Shown: one piece after another, positions 18,743 through 28,192 of the stretch | Layout of the letters: the number at the start of each line of letters is the position of its first letter | How positions within the stretch are numbered: position 1 is the first letter of the stretch | Source of the DNA: Bradyrhizobium sp. U87765 SZCCT0048 | Lineage (GTDB): Bacteria; Pseudomonadota; Alphaproteobacteria; Rhizobiales; Xanthobacteraceae | DNA length: 64,000 nucleotides | Assembly: GCF_018131225.1 (NCBI RefSeq) | Contig: NZ_JAFCMM010000001.1 | Span: 434,001-498,000, forward strand | Direction of reading: 5' to 3' | Made by a program: the position numbers and the translations under genes | The notes under the pieces: model-generated | Databases searched by the model: none | The model's input: the letters and a program-made list of their open reading frames with translations, nothing else | Told to the model about the DNA's origin: nothing

Positions 18743-19801
18743 ATGCCGCTGATGCGCCGCCAGTCACTCGTCAAGTTCGATGCTCCGCTCTGCGAAACGA
18801 TCGTCGACACGCCCGCGCCGAGGGGTCGCGAGGTCCTTGTCCGCATCGAACGCTGCGGCCTGTGCCACTCCGACCTGCACATCCAGGATGGCTACGCCGA
18901 CATCGGCAACGGCAAGCGTCTCGACACCACGCGCGGCATGACGCTGCCCTTCACGCTCGGCCACGAGATTGCCGGCACGGTCGAGGAGGTCGGCCCCGAC
19001 GGCACGAAGAGCCTGATCGGCGCGCGCAAGGCGGTGTTTCCGTGGATCGGCTGCGGCGAGTGTCCGGACTGCGCCCACGGCGACGAGAACCTCTGCGCTA
19101 GGAACCGCTTCCTCGGCGTCTCGATCGACGGCGGCTTCGCCACCCATGTGCTGGTGCCCGACGAGAAGTACCTGCTCGATTTCGATCCGCTGCCGATCAA
19201 TCTCGCTGCGACGCTGATGTGCTCGGGCGCGACCGCCTATGGCGCGCTGAAGCGCCTTGTCGACCGCCCCCGCCAGCGCAACCTGCTGCTGATCGGCCTC
19301 GGCGGCGTCGGCATGATGGGCCTGTCGTTCGCAAAGGCGATGTTCAAGCAGCCGGTCTCGGTCGCCGACCTCAGCGCCGCGGCACGCGACACCGCCCTCA
19401 AGAACGGCGCGTCGTTCGCCTATGATCCGACCGAGCCCGATGTCATCAAGCGCATCCTGAAGGAGACCAACGGCGGCTTCGACGAGATCGTCGATTTCGC
19501 CGGCAACGAGAAGTCGATGGCGTTCGCGGTCTCCGTGCTCGCGCGCGGCGGCAAGATCGCGGTGTCGGGTCTGATGGGCGGCACCTTCAGCATCCCGCAG
19601 GTGCAATGGATCTACAAGCGCATGACCATCGAAGGTTTCATGACCGGCACGCTGGAAGAAGGCCGCGAGCTGATGGCGCTCGCCCGTGCCGGCAAGATCA
19701 CGGCGCCGCCGATCAGCGAAGAGCCGATGGGCGACGTCCAGAAGTGGATCGATGAATTGCGCGCCGGCCACGTCGTCGGCCGCATCATGCTGGTCAACTG
19801 A
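18743..19801 (+). CDS. Zinc-dependent alcohol dehydrogenase, MDR superfamily
   Basis: 352 aa. Catalytic zinc ligands are visible in CGLCHSDLH and GHEIAGTVEEVG. The structural zinc cysteines lie in GCGECPDCAHGDENLC, the four-Cys lobe. The nucleotide fold follows with IGLGGVGMMGL. It therefore oxidises or reduces an alcohol/aldehyde with NAD(P), but the substrate is not deducible. It sits 21 bases behind rsmA and ends at a terminator, so it may be read through from the upstream operon, although the function is unrelated. Confidence 0.88.
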   Translation: MPLMRRQSLVKFDAPLCETIVDTPAPRGREVLVRIERCGLCHSDLHIQDGYADIGNGKRLDTTRGMTLPFTLGHEIAGTVEEVGPDGTKSLIGARKAVFPWIGCGECPDCAHGDENLCARNRFLGVSIDGGFATHVLVPDEKYLLDFDPLPINLAATLMCSGATAYGALKRLVDRPRQRNLLLIGLGGVGMMGLSFAKAMFKQPVSVADLSAAARDTALKNGASFAYDPTEPDVIKRILKETNGGFDEIVDFAGNEKSMAFAVSVLARGGKIAVSGLMGGTFSIPQVQWIYKRMTIEGFMTGTLEEGRELMALARAGKITAPPISEEPMGDVQKWIDELRAGHVVGRIMLVN

Positions 19802-19829
19802 AGCACACCAACGCGACCTCGACGCAAAG

Positions 19830-19859
19830 CGCGGCCCGGCTCGCCCGGCCGCGTTTTTT
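19830..19859 (+). terminator. Intrinsic terminator behind the alcohol dehydrogenase
   Basis: A GC-rich stem with at least seven perfect pairs (CGCGGCC / GGCCGCG) is followed by TTTTTT. The T-run overlaps the last codons of the convergent gmk gene. Confidence 0.85.
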
Positions 19860-20514
19860 ATTGTCCGAGCTGCTTCTGCAGATCGCGCACGAACGTGGTG
19901 AGGCCGGTGCGGCGCTCGCGCTTGAGACGCTCAGCCTTGAGGATCGACTGGATCTCGGCGAACGCCTCCTCCACGTCGTAGTTGATGACGATGTAGTCGT
20001 ACTCCGCCCAATGGCTGAGTTCATGGGTGGCGCGGCTCATGCGGCCGCGGATCACCTCGGCGGAATCCTGCGCGCGGGTGTGCAGCCGCTTCTCGAGGTC
20101 TGCCGCCGAGGGCGGCAGGATGAACACGCTGACGACATCGGCCCGCGCCTTCTCGCGCAGCTGCTGCGTGCCCTGCCAGTCGATGTCGAACAGCACGTCC
20201 TGGCCGGACGACAGCGCCGCCTCGACCGGCGCCCGCGGGGTGCCGTAGCGGTTGTCGAACACGGTCGCCCATTCCAGCAGTTCGTCGTTGCGCACCATCG
20301 CCTCGAAACGCGCATGGTCGACGAAATGGTAGTCACGACCGTCGAGCTCTGCCGGCCGCTTGGCGCGCGTCGTCGCCGAGACCGACAGGCTCAGGCCGGG
20401 AACGCGATCCAGCAGCAGGCGTGACAACGTCGTCTTGCCCGCGCCCGACGGAGACGACAGCACGAACATCAGCCCGCGCCGCTCCACGCCCTTGATGCCC
20501 TGCCCGCCGCTCAT
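19858..20514 (-). CDS. gmk: Guanylate kinase
   Basis: 218 aa. Phosphorylates GMP to GDP with ATP. The P-loop SSPSGAGKTTL is at about residues 20-30, followed by the GMP-binding VSATTRAKRPAELDGRDYHF region and DIDWQGTQQL. Three bases separate it from yicC upstream, in the common yicC-gmk pair at the distal end of the fab/mltG cluster. Confidence 0.96.
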   Translation of the reverse strand: MSGGQGIKGVERRGLMFVLSSPSGAGKTTLSRLLLDRVPGLSLSVSATTRAKRPAELDGRDYHFVDHARFEAMVRNDELLEWATVFDNRYGTPRAPVEAALSSGQDVLFDIDWQGTQQLREKARADVVSVFILPPSAADLEKRLHTRAQDSAEVIRGRMSRATHELSHWAEYDYIVINYDVEEAFAEIQSILKAERLKRERRTGLTTFVRDLQKQLGQ

Positions 20515-20517
20515 GTC

Positions 20518-21405
20518 CTACTCCAAATTCTGGACCTGTTCACGGAACTGCTCGACGACGTTCTTCATCTCGAGCCCCGTGTTGGTCAATTCGATATCGT
20601 TGGCCTTCGAGCAGGTCGTGTTCACCTCGCGGTTGAACTCCTGCGCGAGGAAGTCGAGACGCCGGCCGATCGCGCCGCCCTTGCGCAGCAGGTCGCGCGA
20701 CTGAGCGATGTGAGAAGCGATACGGTCGAGCTCCTCGCGGATATCGGCCTTGGTCGCGATCATCAGCGCCTCCTGGCTTAGCCGATCCGGATCGAACCGC
20801 TCGGAGGTCTCGAGCAGCGCCGCGATCTGTTCGGCAAGGCGCGCCCGCACCGCCTCCGGCTTGCGCCCGGGGGCCGCATCCGCGCGGGCGGTGAGACGTT
20901 CGATCTCGTCGAGGCGCTGGCCGAGGATCTGGCCGAGGGCGACGCCCTCGCGCCTGCGCATCTCGACCAGGCTGGTCAGGCCGGTCTCGAACGCGGCGAG
21001 CACCGCGGTGCGGGCAGCCTGGTCTTCGGCCTCGTCGCTGTCCGGCTCGACGACCTCGATCACGCCCTTCACGGCAAGCAGCCCGTCGATGGTCGGCGCC
21101 GCTGCGCCGGTCTTCGCCGACAGCTCTCCGGCGACCTTGAGGATCGCCGCCAGCACGTCCTCGTTGACCCGGACCACCGAAGCCGCGCTGACGCGCTTCA
21201 CCGTCAGATTGGCGTAGACCGTGCCGCGTGAGAGGACCTCGGTGGCGCGTTTGCGGACGACCTGCTCGACCTCGTCCCAACCGGGCGGCAACCGCATGCG
21301 GAAGTCGAACCCCTTGGCGTTGACCGATTTCAGCTCCCACTCGAAACTGTAGGGGCCGCTGCTGCCATGGCTTCTCGCAAAGCCGGTCATACTCGACAAC
21401 GCCAT
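20518..21405 (-). CDS. YicC family endoribonuclease
   Basis: 295 aa. The N-terminal SSMTGFARSHG and the C-terminal REVNTTCSKANDIELT are the conserved ends of YicC/YloC proteins. E. coli YicC has been reported as an RNA-cleaving enzyme acting on small RNAs; the rhizobial protein is not characterised. The gene is upstream of gmk, as in most proteobacteria. An alternative ATG five codons in (before TGFARS) is possible. Confidence 0.93.
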   Translation of the reverse strand: MALSSMTGFARSHGSSGPYSFEWELKSVNAKGFDFRMRLPPGWDEVEQVVRKRATEVLSRGTVYANLTVKRVSAASVVRVNEDVLAAILKVAGELSAKTGAAAPTIDGLLAVKGVIEVVEPDSDEAEDQAARTAVLAAFETGLTSLVEMRRREGVALGQILGQRLDEIERLTARADAAPGRKPEAVRARLAEQIAALLETSERFDPDRLSQEALMIATKADIREELDRIASHIAQSRDLLRKGGAIGRRLDFLAQEFNREVNTTCSKANDIELTNTGLEMKNVVEQFREQVQNLE

Positions 21406-21584
21406 TCATAACTCCGGTTTCGCGATCCCCGCGGGCCGTTTCGGCCCGCTGCGGGTCATCGCTCGTTGCCAACGCGACCGCATGACGCCGGTCTCGGAGG
21501 AACCGGATCGGGCAGCCACAACGCGATTGAAATTCGGCGGGACTGTATCCGTGCCCGCCAGGGCTCACAAGCCGGCCACGAACG

Positions 21585-22859
21585 CTACTGCTCCACGGCC
21601 TCCGCAGGAGCCGCTCCGCCCTTGGCGCTGACGGCGGCCCGCTTGGCGTTGCCGCCCTTCTTCTTGGCCGGCGCAGGCTTTGCGGGCGCCTGGTCGGCCG
21701 CCGATGGCGCACTGTCGGCCGCAGCAGGGGGCGAGGCGGCCGGCGGCTGGTCGTCGCCGGGCTCGACGGTGTCGTTCTGCTGCTGCTTCTCGATGGTGCG
21801 CAGCTTGGAGACGTTCTTCTGATGCTGGTCGTAACTCTCGGAGAACGCATGTCCTCCGGTGCCGTCGGCGACGAAGAACAGATCGCGCGTGCGCGCCGGA
21901 TTGGCGGTCGCCTCCAGCGAGGCGCGGCCCGGATTGGCGATCGGCCCGGGCGGCAGTCCCTCGATGACATAGGTGTTGTACGGCGACGGCTGCTGGATCT
22001 CGCTCCGCTTGATCGGGCGCCCCAGCGTTCCCTTGCCGCCGACCAGACCGTAGATGATGGTCGGGTCAGACTGCAGCTTGATCTTCTGGCGCAGGCGATT
22101 GGCGAATACCGAGGCGACGCGGCTGCGCTCGTCGGCGCGCCCGGTCTCCTTCTCCACGATGGAGGCCAGGGTCACCAGTTGCTCGGGCGTCTTGACCGGC
22201 AGATCGGGGCTGCGCCGCTCCCACACCTCGGCCAGCACGCGCCGCTGCGCCTGCTGCATGCGCTGGATCACCTGGTCGCGCGTCGTGCCACGGGGAAACT
22301 TGTAGGTCTCGGGAAGCAGCGTGCCCTCGCGGGGCAGCTCCTTGATCTGGCCGGCAAGAATGTCGTTCTCGAGCAGACGGGCGACGATCTGTTCGGAGGT
22401 CAGGCCTTCGGGGATGGTGAAGGAGTGCTGCACCACTTTGCCGTCGACGATGGTGTTGATGACGTCGCGCAGGCTCGCGTTCTTCTGGAACGCATACTCG
22501 CCCGACTTCAACTCAGAGCGCGCCTTCATCGCGATCACGCCGCCGAAGAAGGCCCAGCGATTGTTGTCGATGACCCCTTCGCGCTGCAGAATGTCGGCGA
22601 TGTCACCCATGCCGGCGCGCGAGGGAATGTTGACAATCTTGTCGTCCTTCAGCGGTCCCGCCGCCTCGAGCTTCTGCCGCCCGTAGACATAGGTGCCGCC
22701 AACGCCGAGCATAGCGATCAGGATGATGGTGATGATCGCGTTGCCGGCCACCACGAACGGATTGCGTGCCCGCGCCGAGCGCTTGGGCGGCGGCGGCAGC
22801 TGTTCAGGCTCCAGCGCCGCGCGCGGGCTCTTCGGTGAGATGGGCGGTCTTTCACTCAT
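21585..22859 (-). CDS. mltG: Endolytic murein transglycosylase MltG
   Basis: 424 aa. MltG is an inner-membrane lytic transglycosylase (YceG) that cuts nascent glycan strands and so sets their length. A cytoplasmic Pro/Arg-rich N terminus is followed by one membrane helix (about residues 40-60), a LysM-like subdomain, and the catalytic domain with the Glu in SIVEKET and the downstream SDPTIIYGL. An Ala/Pro/Lys-rich tail of about 65 residues is non-conserved. I chose the ATG at 22859 (SERPPISPK); the frame is open further but without domain content. Confidence 0.94.
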   Translation of the reverse strand: MSERPPISPKSPRAALEPEQLPPPPKRSARARNPFVVAGNAIITIILIAMLGVGGTYVYGRQKLEAAGPLKDDKIVNIPSRAGMGDIADILQREGVIDNNRWAFFGGVIAMKARSELKSGEYAFQKNASLRDVINTIVDGKVVQHSFTIPEGLTSEQIVARLLENDILAGQIKELPREGTLLPETYKFPRGTTRDQVIQRMQQAQRRVLAEVWERRSPDLPVKTPEQLVTLASIVEKETGRADERSRVASVFANRLRQKIKLQSDPTIIYGLVGGKGTLGRPIKRSEIQQPSPYNTYVIEGLPPGPIANPGRASLEATANPARTRDLFFVADGTGGHAFSESYDQHQKNVSKLRTIEKQQQNDTVEPGDDQPPAASPPAAADSAPSAADQAPAKPAPAKKKGGNAKRAAVSAKGGAAPAEAVEQ

Positions 22860-23093
22860 CGATGCAACCTGAATCCCGTCGATTCGATCCCGATCCGGCG
22901 CAGCCCCCTGCGTTCGAACCGCCTTCATGCAAACTGGAAATCGATTGCGCGATCCACCCGTCCAGTTCGTGTCGTCAAACAGACCCGCAAGCCATGAGCG
23001 AGGTCGGCCAGCGCTGAATGTGCTTGTGCGGATGCCCGCAGGAAGCAATCACGTTGAATATGGCAAAACGTTGGAACTGCTGCACAATTCCAA

Positions 23094-24359
23094 TCAATTG
23101 ACGACACGCCGGACGATCAGCGAGGCATTCGTTCCCCCGAAGCCGAATGAATTGGACAGCGCCACGTTGATTTCGCGCTCCCTGGCCTTCTGCGGCACCA
23201 GATCGATCGTGGTTTCGACCGACGGATTCTCCAGATTGATGGTCGCCGGCGCGATGTTGTCGCGAATCGCCAGCACGCTGAAGATCGCCTCGATCGCGCC
23301 CGCCGCGCCCAGCAGGTGGCCGGTCGACGACTTGGTCGATGACATCGACACCTTCGAGGCGGCATTGCCGAGCAACCGCTGCGCCGCGCCGAGCTCGATC
23401 TCGTCGCCGAGCGGCGTCGACGTGCCGTGCGCGTTGATATAGTCGAGGTCCGCCGCCGACAGGCCGGCCCGCTTGAGCGCCGCAGTCATGCAGCGGAACG
23501 CGCCGTCGCCATCCTCGGCCGGTGCCGTGATGTGATAGGCGTCGCCGGACAGGCCGTAGCCGACTACCTCGGCATAGATCCTGGCGCCGCGCTTCACGGC
23601 GTGCTCGTATTCCTCGAGCACCACCACGCCGGCGCCCTCTCCCATGACGAAACCGTCACGATCGCGGTCGTAGGGACGCGACGCAAGCTCCGGCGTATCG
23701 TTGAAGCCGGTCGACATTGCCCGCAGGGCGCAGAAGCCGGCCATCGCGATACGATTGACCGGCGATTCCGAGCCCCCCGCAACCATCACATCGGCATCGC
23801 CGAGCGCGATCAGCCGCGACGCGTCGCCGATCGCATGTGCTCCGGTCGAGCATGCGGTGACGACGGCATGGTTGGGGCCCTTGAGGCCGTGGGCGATGGA
23901 GACGTAGCCCGACGCCAGATTGATCAGGCGGCCCGGGATGAAGAACGGCGACACCTTGCGCGGACCACGTTCCTTCAGCGTGATGGCCGTCTCGGCGATG
24001 CCGTCGATGCCGCCGATCCCTGAACCGATCATGGTCCCGGTGGCGCACTTGTCCTCTTCGGTCGCCGGATGCCAGTTGGCGTCGTCGAGCGCCTGCTTGG
24101 CGGCGCACATCGCATAGACGATGAAATCGTCGACCTTGCGCTGATCCTTCGGATCCATCCACTGGTCGGGATGGAACGTACCATTGCTGCCATCGCCGCG
24201 CGGCACCATGCAGGCGATCTTGGTCGGCAGATCGGATACGTCGAAGCTCTCGACCTTCCGTGCACCGGACTCGCCCCGAATAATGCGCTGCCACGTCGCT
24301 TCGACGCCACAGCCAAGTGGCGAGACCATGCCGAGGCCCGTGACGACAACCCGTCTCAT
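23094..24359 (-). CDS. fabF: 3-oxoacyl-ACP synthase II
   Basis: 421 aa. FabF elongates acyl-ACP with malonyl-ACP. The active-site Cys is Cys170 in TACSTGAHAIG, the two catalytic His are in NAHGTSTPLGD and STGHLLGAAG. The glycine-rich end FGFGGTNASL is intact. Part of a minus-strand fabG-acpP-fabF-mltG-yicC-gmk series; acpP lies 96 bases upstream. Confidence 0.97.
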   Translation of the reverse strand: MRRVVVTGLGMVSPLGCGVEATWQRIIRGESGARKVESFDVSDLPTKIACMVPRGDGSNGTFHPDQWMDPKDQRKVDDFIVYAMCAAKQALDDANWHPATEEDKCATGTMIGSGIGGIDGIAETAITLKERGPRKVSPFFIPGRLINLASGYVSIAHGLKGPNHAVVTACSTGAHAIGDASRLIALGDADVMVAGGSESPVNRIAMAGFCALRAMSTGFNDTPELASRPYDRDRDGFVMGEGAGVVVLEEYEHAVKRGARIYAEVVGYGLSGDAYHITAPAEDGDGAFRCMTAALKRAGLSAADLDYINAHGTSTPLGDEIELGAAQRLLGNAASKVSMSSTKSSTGHLLGAAGAIEAIFSVLAIRDNIAPATINLENPSVETTIDLVPQKAREREINVALSNSFGFGGTNASLIVRRVVN

Positions 24360-24455
24360 GCTTTCAACTCCGCTGCGGCGGCTACGGCAGATGGCAAGAA
24401 GCCGGTCGACCGCGGCAACGGTCCGGCCGGCTTCTGCGACGCCATGAGAAGGCCG

Positions 24456-24695
24456 TCAGCTCTTCGCGTTCTTCTCGAGAAACTTGGTGGCGTCGCCAAC
24501 GGTCAGGATGGTCTCCGCCGCGTCGTCGGGAATCTCGCAGCCGAACTCTTCTTCGAAAGCCATCACCAGTTCGACGGTATCGAGGCTGTCCGCGCCGAGA
24601 TCGTCGATGAAGCTCGCATTGTCGACAACCTTCTCGGGTTCGACACCAAGGTGTTCGACCACGATCTTCTTAACCCGCTCGCCAATCTCGCTCAT
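24456..24695 (-). CDS. acpP: Acyl carrier protein
   Basis: 79 aa, strongly acidic. Ser37 in [12 protein letters not shown] is the 4'-phosphopantetheine attachment site. I use the ATG at 24695 ([11 protein letters not shown]), which gives the family length; the frame is open another 54 codons but the extra residues are not ACP. The 290-base gap to fabG suggests a private promoter as well as read-through. Confidence 0.97.
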   Translation of the reverse strand: MSEIGERVKKIVVEHLGVEPEKVVDNASFIDDLGADSLDTVELVMAFEEEFGCEIPDDAAETILTVGDATKFLEKNAKS

Positions 24696-24854
24696 TTCAA
24701 CCTCGTGCTTGTTCCATTGGACTCGACCGCAAAAGCGGCAAAGCCATCGGGTACGTTGACTCGCCAGAAACCCCTGCTGCCAGTTCCGCTCGTTCCCAGC
24801 GGACTGCTCGGGCAGCCCGCGTGGCCCCAGAAACGGCGACCGGTTCTGCCACGG

Positions 24855-24881
24855 CAATATACAGGGTTTTGGAATCCTGCA
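24855..24881 (-). promoter_or_regulatory. Possible acpP promoter
   Basis: On the minus strand TTGCAG (24876-24881) and TATATT (24855-24860) are separated by 15 bases in an AT-richer patch between fabG and acpP. The spacer is short, so this is only a candidate; a separate acpP promoter is expected because ACP is far more abundant than FabG. Confidence 0.3.
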
Positions 24882-24987
24882 ATGGCGTTCTTGTCCCCAA
24901 CCCGACTGCCGCCGGTTAGCATACTTCGCGCCGGGAAACCAGCCGACGGCCGATCACTAAAAACCGTTGAAAACCCTTGTACAGGCT

Positions 24988-25725
24988 TCAAATCATTGCC
25001 ATTCCGCCGTTGACGTGCAGCGTCTGGCCGGTCACGTAGGCCGCTTCGTTGGAAGCGAGATAGACCGCAGCCGCAGCAATATCATCGGGCGTGCCGAGCC
25101 GCGCCGCCGGTACCTTCGACAGCACCGCCTCGCGCTGCTTTTCATTCAGGACATCAGTCATCGGGGTCGCGATGAAGCCGGGCGCGATGCAGTTGGCGGT
25201 GACATTGCGCCGCGCGTACTCCTGGGCCAGCGACTTCATCATTCCGATCAGGCCGGCCTTGGACGCGGCGTAATTCCCCTGCCCGGCATTCCCGGTCACC
25301 CCGACCACCGAAGTGATCGCGATAATCCGGCCGAAACGCTTGCGCATCATCAGCTTGGTCGCAGCCCGCGCCAGGCGGAAGGTGGCCGTCAGGTTGACGT
25401 CGATGACCGTGCTCCAGTCCTCGTCACGCAGCTGCACAAAAAGGTTGTCGCGGGTAATGCCGGCATTGCTGACGAGAATGTCGAGCTGGCCCATGGCCTG
25501 CTCTGCGGACGGCACCAGCGCCTCGACGGCCTCGGCATCGGAGAGATTGCACGGCAGCACATGGACGCGGTCGCCGATCTCGGCGGCCAGGGCGTCCAGT
25601 ACCTCGCGGCGGGTGCCGGAAATCGCGATGGTCGCGCCCTGGGCATGCAGCGCCTTGGCAATGGCGCCGCCGATGCCGCCGGTCGCGCCGGTAATCAGGG
25701 CGGTCCTGCCGGTCAGGTCGAACAT
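24988..25725 (-). CDS. fabG: 3-oxoacyl-ACP reductase
   Basis: 245 aa SDR enzyme that reduces 3-oxoacyl-ACP with NADPH. Cofactor motif TGATGGIGGA, the NAG motif SNAGITRDN, and the catalytic Ser-Tyr-Lys set in ITSVVG...NYAASKAG are all present. GAAGGA precedes the ATG at 25725. In related genomes fabD lies directly upstream; here eutBC on the other strand separates them, so fabG must have its own promoter in the 225-base gap before eutB. Confidence 0.96.
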   Translation of the reverse strand: MFDLTGRTALITGATGGIGGAIAKALHAQGATIAISGTRREVLDALAAEIGDRVHVLPCNLSDAEAVEALVPSAEQAMGQLDILVSNAGITRDNLFVQLRDEDWSTVIDVNLTATFRLARAATKLMMRKRFGRIIAITSVVGVTGNAGQGNYAASKAGLIGMMKSLAQEYARRNVTANCIAPGFIATPMTDVLNEKQREAVLSKVPAARLGTPDDIAAAAVYLASNEAAYVTGQTLHVNGGMAMI

Positions 25726-25949
25726 GGTCTTTTTCCTTCGGTGTCGGTCAAATCGTTGGCGCCGGTTTGCCGCAAGCAAACGCCCGCCGTCAATGCCGCT
25801 GCGGCCGGCTGGACTGGCATTTCCCTTGCATAAACTTGGCCCCGGCGGGGCGAGCCGCCTCCGGGAGAGCCCCCAGAGGCCGCGCAGACAGGCCCGCCGT
25901 TTGCCCCTAATGTCGGCCGCAGCTTTGCCCCTCGCAGCCGGAAGGACCG

Positions 25950-27344
25950 ATGCGCTACCGAGCCACCATCGCTTCCCAGCGCTTCGTCTTCGACGATCTC
26001 CGCCAAGTCATGGCCCGCGCCAGCCCGGAGCGCTCCGGCGACCAGCTCGCCGGCCTTGCCGCCGCGAGCGCGCAGGAGCGCATGGCGGCGCGCCATGTGC
26101 TGGCCGAAACGCCGCTGAAGCAGTTTCTCACCGAAGCGCTGATCCCCTACGAACACGACAGCGTCACGCGCCTGATCATCGACAGCCACGATGCCGCGGC
26201 CTTCACGCCCGTCGCGCATCTCACCGTCGGCGACTTCCGCAACTGGCTGCTGTCGGACCTTGCGACCACGGCAACGCTCGCCGCGCTGGCGCCTGGACTG
26301 ACGCCGGAAATGACGGCGGCGGTCAGCAAGCTGATGCGCAACCAGGACCTGATCGCGGTCGCCCGCAAATGCGCTGTGACCACGCGCTTTCGCAACACCA
26401 TCGGTCTGCCCGGCCAGCTTTCGGTACGTCTGCAACCCAACCATCCGACCGACGCTCCGCGCGGTATCGCGGCATCCATCCTCGATGGCCTGCTGATGGG
26501 CGCGGGCGACGCAGTGATCGGCATCAATCCGGCTTCGGACAGCTTGCCTGCCCTCGGCGATCTGCTGCGGCTGGTCGATGAGGTGATCGAGCGCTTCGCC
26601 GTCCCGACCCAGGGCTGCGTGCTCACCCACGTGACCAACATCCTGGAGCTGATGCGCGCCGGCGCGCCGGTCGACCTCGTCTTCCAGTCGATCGGCGGCA
26701 CGGAGAAAACCAACCGCTCATTCGGCGTCACCATCGAGCTGCTCGACGAGGCGCATGCCGCCGCCCGCGCACTCCGGCGCGGCACCGTCGGCGACAACGT
26801 CATGTATTTCGAGACCGGCCAGGGCAGCGCGCTGTCTGCTGACGCTCACAGCGGCGTCGACCAGCAGACCTGCGAGGCGCGCGCCTATGGGCTTGCCCGC
26901 CGCTATGCACCGCTGCTGGTCAACACCGTGGTCGGCTTCATCGGTCCGGAGTATCTCTACGACGGCAAGCAGATCATCCGCGCGGGGCTCGAGGATCATT
27001 TCTGCGGCAAGCTGCTCGGCCTGCCGCTGGGATGCGACGTCTGCTACACCAATCATGCCGAAGCCGACCAGGACGACATGGACACGCTGCTGGTGCTGCT
27101 GGGGGCGGCCGGGGTCACGTTCATCATGGGCGTGCCCGGTGCCGACGATGTCATGCTGAACTACCAGAGCACATCGTTTCACGACGCCCTGTTCCTGCGG
27201 GAAACGCTCGGTCTCAAGCGCGCTCCGGAATTCGAAGCCTGGCTGCAGGGCATGGGCATCACCGATGCCGCCGGACGGCTGCGCCCGCCGGTGAGCAATC
27301 CGCTGCTCGGCGGCATGTCCGGCCTCAAGGCGCTGCTCACATGA
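25950..27344 (+). CDS. eutB: Ethanolamine ammonia-lyase large subunit
   Basis: 464 aa, family length. EutBC is an adenosylcobalamin-dependent lyase converting ethanolamine to acetaldehyde and ammonia. Hallmarks are LMRNQDL, RNTIGLPGQLSVRLQPNHPT, GDAVIGINPASD, FQSIGGTEKTN and the metal/substrate-region GCDVCYTNHAEADQDDMD. eutC overlaps the stop by four bases. No permease, reactivase (EutA), aldehyde dehydrogenase or microcompartment gene is adjacent, so this is the minimal enzyme, probably used for nitrogen or for cytosolic ethanolamine breakdown. It is inserted opposite in strand between fabG and fabD. Confidence 0.96.
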   Translation: MRYRATIASQRFVFDDLRQVMARASPERSGDQLAGLAAASAQERMAARHVLAETPLKQFLTEALIPYEHDSVTRLIIDSHDAAAFTPVAHLTVGDFRNWLLSDLATTATLAALAPGLTPEMTAAVSKLMRNQDLIAVARKCAVTTRFRNTIGLPGQLSVRLQPNHPTDAPRGIAASILDGLLMGAGDAVIGINPASDSLPALGDLLRLVDEVIERFAVPTQGCVLTHVTNILELMRAGAPVDLVFQSIGGTEKTNRSFGVTIELLDEAHAAARALRRGTVGDNVMYFETGQGSALSADAHSGVDQQTCEARAYGLARRYAPLLVNTVVGFIGPEYLYDGKQIIRAGLEDHFCGKLLGLPLGCDVCYTNHAEADQDDMDTLLVLLGAAGVTFIMGVPGADDVMLNYQSTSFHDALFLRETLGLKRAPEFEAWLQGMGITDAAGRLRPPVSNPLLGGMSGLKALLT

Positions 27345-28171
27345 CCGACGATTCCGTCACGCCAAGCCCCGTCACACCAAGCTCCTGGAACGAATGGCGA
27401 CGCGTCACACCGGCCCGTCTGGCGCTCGGTCGCGCGGGCACGGGACTGCCGACCGACGAGGTGCTGCGCTTCGGCTGGGCGCATGCGATGGCGCGCGACG
27501 CCGTGCACGCCGCGCTCGATGTCGGCGCGCTGGCCGCGGATCTCATCCTCCAGTCATGGCCGGCGGTCACCGTGACGAGCCGCGCGCCGGACCGCGCCAC
27601 CTATCTGCGGCGCCCCGACCTCGGCCGGCGGCTTGCTGCACGTGACGCCGAAACCCTGCGGGCGCGCGCGGGCGCCCCCTGCGACATCTGTCTTGTGATC
27701 GGGGACGGCCTGTCAGCGCTCGCGGTCGCGCGCCACGCCGTACCGCTGCTCGCGGCGCTGCGTCCCCGGCTCCCGGGAGTGCGCTTTGCGCCGGCCGTTG
27801 TGATCGCGACACAGGCCCGCGTCGCGCTCGCCGACGAGATCGCGGACCTGATGGGCGCCCGCCTTGCGGTCATGCTGATCGGCGAACGACCCGGCCTCAG
27901 TTCGCCGGACAGTCTCGGCGTCTACCTCACCCACGCGCCATTCACGGGGCGCAGCGACGCGGAGCGCAACTGCATTTCCAACATCCGGCCGGAAGGACTT
28001 GATTATGCGGCGGCCGCCGTCAGGCTTGCCTGGTTGGCCGGCGCGGCATTGCAGCGCGGGCTGACAGGCGTCGGCCTCAAGGACGAAAGCGACACGGCGC
28101 TGCCGGGCGCGGAACGCGCTGCGCGCGATGCCCTGCCGCCGGCGGACCCATCAGGTTCGCCGGCGTCGTGA
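27341..28171 (+). CDS. eutC: Ethanolamine ammonia-lyase small subunit
   Basis: 276 aa. EutC pairs with EutB and carries most of the cobalamin-binding surface. Typical segments are RVTPARLALGRAGTGLPT, DICLVIGDGLSALAV, the GDGLSA loop, MLIGERPGLSSPDSLGVYLT and RNCISNIRPEGL. Start overlaps the eutB stop (ATGA). The last 20 residues are Ala/Pro-rich and not conserved. It ends 21 bases from the convergent fabD stop. Confidence 0.95.
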   Translation: MTDDSVTPSPVTPSSWNEWRRVTPARLALGRAGTGLPTDEVLRFGWAHAMARDAVHAALDVGALAADLILQSWPAVTVTSRAPDRATYLRRPDLGRRLAARDAETLRARAGAPCDICLVIGDGLSALAVARHAVPLLAALRPRLPGVRFAPAVVIATQARVALADEIADLMGARLAVMLIGERPGLSSPDSLGVYLTHAPFTGRSDAERNCISNIRPEGLDYAAAAVRLAWLAGAALQRGLTGVGLKDESDTALPGAERAARDALPPADPSGSPAS

Positions 28172-28192
28172 AGCCGCTTGCGGACGGGATGA

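Noticed and set aside
25726..25949. Possible cobalamin riboswitch upstream of eutB, since EutBC needs adenosylcobalamin
   Set aside because: I find GC-rich hairpin-prone sequence but no GCCACTG core or other conserved box of the B12 riboswitch.
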